Source: Spirochaetales bacterium
Lineage (GTDB): Bacteria > Spirochaetota > Spirochaetia > DSM-27196 > SKKC01
NCBI GenBank assembly: GCA_007126865.1
Contig: SLAN01000233.1
Span: 1 to 7,548 of the forward strand
Direction of reading: 5' to 3'
Length of the DNA: 7,548 nucleotides
In this document: piece after piece, positions 5,956-7,548 of the stretch
Position numbering within the stretch: position 1 is the stretch's first letter
Layout of the letters: each line of letters starts with the position of its first letter
Made by a program: the position numbers and the translations under genes
The notes under the pieces: model-generated
Database searches by the model: none
What the model was told of the DNA's origin: nothing
Seen by the model: the letters and a program-made list of their open reading frames with translations, nothing else

Positions 5956-7101
5956 TTACCTCCGGCGAGCTCCCGCCGCGACCACCTCCTCGATTCCGCG
6001 GTCCCAATCGGCGACACGTTCCGGCCAGTCAAACGCTGAAGCCCATCTGCGCCTCGCCGCGCGCCTCGCCTCACCGTAGAGCGCACGCTCGTAGAGCACC
6101 GCCTCGAGTGTCGGTGCAAGCTGCTCGGTCTCGTCATAGAAGAACGAGTCGGTGCCGTCGTACAGCTCCGGGTACGAGAGACGCCGCGGCAGCACCGGCA
6201 GCAGTCCGGCGCGCACCGCCTCGAGTACCGCAAGCCCGAAGTTCTCCTGTCGGGCGGTGGAAACGACGATATCGCACCGCTCGACGATCGCCCGGTACCC
6301 GGCGCGATCTTCGACGAAGCCCCACTGGTCGATCCTGTGCGCAAGGCGTGTGCGTGCGGCTTCGAATGCCGGCGGAACATGTCTGCCGGCTCCCCCGACG
6401 ACCGCCAGCCGCCATGGCAACTCCGGGCGGTCGAGTGCCTCGAGTGCCTCGAAAAACAACTCCGGCGATTTGTCGTGCTCCCAACGATGGTTCCACAGGA
6501 GGACCGGACCGCCCACCTCGAGATTGCGCTCGCGTGCCGGGTCGGCCGGTGGATTCACCCCGGGATACACTACCCGCGACGCGGCGGCGACCTCTTCGAC
6601 GAGATCGCGACAGCGGTAGTCGGGCATACACCCGAGCAGCGACCGTGCACCTTCGAGGAAGGCGTTGCGGCACCAGTGCGAGTTGAACCAGACCGCGTCG
6701 GCGGCCAGAGCGGATGCGAGATCGGTCAACGGGTAGTTCGCATCGGGAGTTTCGCCGGTCGATGTCGGATAGCTGAACTGATGCTCGTGAACGTACAGGA
6801 GTATCGGCGCGCAGAGCGTCCGGCACCGTGCTCGCAGCAGCGATACGTCGATCGGCGTGGAACAGAGAACGAGATCGACATCGCCTCCGCCGGCACACCG
6901 CCTGAGCTCCGCTGCCAGGTGGTACGCAGAGCCGCGCAGGCGCCACTTCCAGTGGCGTGCCGGCATGGTGAGAAGCGTTACCCGATGCCTCGATTGCTCG
7001 ACAACCGCGTCGGCTATCGCCCGGTGAGACCCGCCGTAGTACGGTTCGAGGAAGAATACGTTGCGGGCCGGCGCCTCGTTTCGCTCAGCGTCCGGACCCA
7101 C
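5956..7101 (-). CDS. GT-B glycosyltransferase of the GTDC1/QTMAN (tRNA-queuosine alpha-mannosyltransferase, DUF3524) type
   Basis: The 381-residue protein has an N-terminal domain matching the GTDC1/QTMAN family as I remember it: FLEPYYGGSHRAI (17-29), MPARHWKWRLRGSAY (46-60), LLYVHEHQFSYP (101-112), DAVWFNSHWCRNAFL (135-149) and MPDYRCRDL (159-167). The C-terminal GT-B nucleotide-sugar half has LLWNHRWEHDKSPELFFEAL (201-220), QWGFV (259-263), and STARQENFGLAVLEAV (281-296) containing an EX7E motif (Glu286, Glu294). In animals this family adds mannose from GDP-mannose to queuosine-34 of tRNA-Asp. Whether bacterial members do the same is not shown here. The start is GTG at 7101, the only start codon before the conserved region; its AAGGG is only one base away and overlaps the fur stop, so coupling to fur translation is likely. 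No signal peptide or membrane segment is seen. Family is firm, substrate inferred. Confidence 0.87.
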   Translation of the reverse strand: MGPDAERNEAPARNVFFLEPYYGGSHRAIADAVVEQSRHRVTLLTMPARHWKWRLRGSAYHLAAELRRCAGGGDVDLVLCSTPIDVSLLRARCRTLCAPILLYVHEHQFSYPTSTGETPDANYPLTDLASALAADAVWFNSHWCRNAFLEGARSLLGCMPDYRCRDLVEEVAAASRVVYPGVNPPADPARERNLEVGGPVLLWNHRWEHDKSPELFFEALEALDRPELPWRLAVVGGAGRHVPPAFEAARTRLAHRIDQWGFVEDRAGYRAIVERCDIVVSTARQENFGLAVLEAVRAGLLPVLPRRLSYPELYDGTDSFFYDETEQLAPTLEAVLYERALYGEARRAARRRWASAFDWPERVADWDRGIEEVVAAGARRR

Positions 7102-7105
7102 ACCC

Positions 7106-7528
7106 TTACTCGCGCATGCACTTATCGGGGCCGGGACACGGCCCGCCGAGAGTCACCCGCATCGTGTCGAACTGATAGCCGGTTCGCTCACGAAGCATGT
7201 CCGCGATGTCGCTCATATCCGCTTCGACGTCGCATACCTTGTTGCATTCAGTGCAGAAAAAATGGACATGCTCGGCGTGGTGCAGCTCGTACACCGAACG
7301 CTTCCCCGGCAGCGGGACTTCGCGCAGAATTCCATTCTCCGACAATGTATGTAGATTCTTGTATATCGTCGCAAGCGAGATCGACGGGAAGTGAGCCTGC
7401 GCCCGTCGAAAGAGCTCATCAACATCAAGGTGGCCCTGCGCTTCTATCTCGCGTAGCAGCATGAGGCGCTGCGGTGTTACCTTGAGGCCGCCGGATCGTA
7501 TGAAATGCTCCAGTTGATGTTCGCCCAT
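7106..7528 (-). CDS. Fur/PerR-family metal-dependent transcriptional regulator
   Basis: This 140-residue protein has the family's winged-helix DNA-binding domain (about 1-80: GLKVTPQRLMLL at 15-26, recognition segment SISLATIYKNLHTLSENGIL at 49-68). The metal-binding dimerisation domain follows (VYELHHAEHVHFFCTECNKVCDVE, 79-102). By alignment with B. subtilis PerR, regulatory ligands correspond to His33, Glu81, His87, His89 and Asp100. Glu81 is Fur-like, while Asp100 and the spacing are PerR-like. Structural zinc Cys92 and Cys95 are normal. The second Cys pair is Cys131/Cys137, spaced CX5C instead of the usual CX2C. The ATG at 7528 is supported by AAGAGG with normal spacing. The glycosyltransferase gene starts 4 bases after its stop, so the two form an operon. 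Whether it senses iron, peroxide or zinc cannot be decided; the gene is called Fur-family only. Confidence 0.93.
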   Translation of the reverse strand: MGEHQLEHFIRSGGLKVTPQRLMLLREIEAQGHLDVDELFRRAQAHFPSISLATIYKNLHTLSENGILREVPLPGKRSVYELHHAEHVHFFCTECNKVCDVEADMSDIADMLRERTGYQFDTMRVTLGGPCPGPDKCMRE

Positions 7529-7535
7529 ATCTTTT

Positions 7536-7542
7536 ACCTCTT
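7536..7542 (-). promoter_or_regulatory. Ribosome-binding site of the Fur-family gene
   Basis: AAGAGGT stands 7 bases before the ATG at 7528 on the minus strand, which fixes that start. The promoter lies beyond the window edge. Confidence 0.7.
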
Positions 7543-7548
7543 AATGGC

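Noticed and set aside
5002..6039. 345-codon plus-strand open frame across ribD, the riboswitch and the glycosyltransferase end
   Set aside because: It runs antisense through ribD and the FMN aptamer; both are conserved on the minus strand, so this frame is a by-product.
6337..7464. 375-codon plus-strand open frame opposite the glycosyltransferase and Fur-family genes
   Set aside because: It is Arg/Pro-rich, has no family motif, and both minus-strand genes are clearly real.

Overview
This GC-rich window (G/C in most wobble positions) comes from a bacterium, most likely a Gram-negative one. The lineage cannot be fixed from sequence alone. A member of the Spirochaetota or a similar free-living GC-rich phylum is a weak guess. 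Everything here looks chromosomal: there are no insertion sequences, phage genes, CRISPR arrays or RNA genes other than a riboswitch.

Layout. Positions 1-1173 (+) hold the 3' part of a serine carboxypeptidase-like (family S10) peptidase, cut by the window edge. It converges with a minus-strand block across a 130-bp gap that contains a 44/43-bp tandem duplication. The rest of the window is on the minus strand. From 5873 down to 1304, in transcription order, lie an FMN riboswitch with a likely sigma70-type promoter in front, then ribD (deaminase/reductase), ribE (riboflavin synthase), ribB (DHBP synthase), ribH (lumazine synthase), and finally a 12-TM membrane protein of the MATE/MOP flippase superfamily. 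The rib genes overlap or nearly touch, and the membrane protein starts about 30 bp after ribH. Upstream of the riboswitch (5956-7528) is a separate two-gene unit: a Fur/PerR-family metalloregulator followed 4 bp later by a GT-B glycosyltransferase resembling GTDC1/QTMAN, the tRNA-queuosine mannosyltransferase family.

How it works together. RibB makes the 4-carbon unit from ribulose 5-phosphate, RibD processes the GTP-derived pyrimidine, RibH joins them to lumazine, and RibE dismutates lumazine to riboflavin. GTP cyclohydrolase II (RibA), the committed GTP step, is absent: RibB is monofunctional and no ribA is present. The riboswitch has a readable translational switch. A GGAGGGGA element at the 3' edge of the aptamer is perfectly complementary to TCCCCTCC just before ribD, and the CTCC within that element can also cover the ribD Shine-Dalgarno.

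Most interesting point. The last gene of the FMN-controlled operon is not a known rib gene. It is a MOP-superfamily transporter whose sequence resembles the animal ANKH (progressive ankylosis) family. Its position suggests a flavin or flavin-precursor transporter of a type not usually listed among riboflavin transporters. Secondary points are an extra hairpin inside loop L2 of the riboswitch, a bacterial QTMAN-like gene paired with a Fur-family regulator, and two tandem repeats at gene borders.
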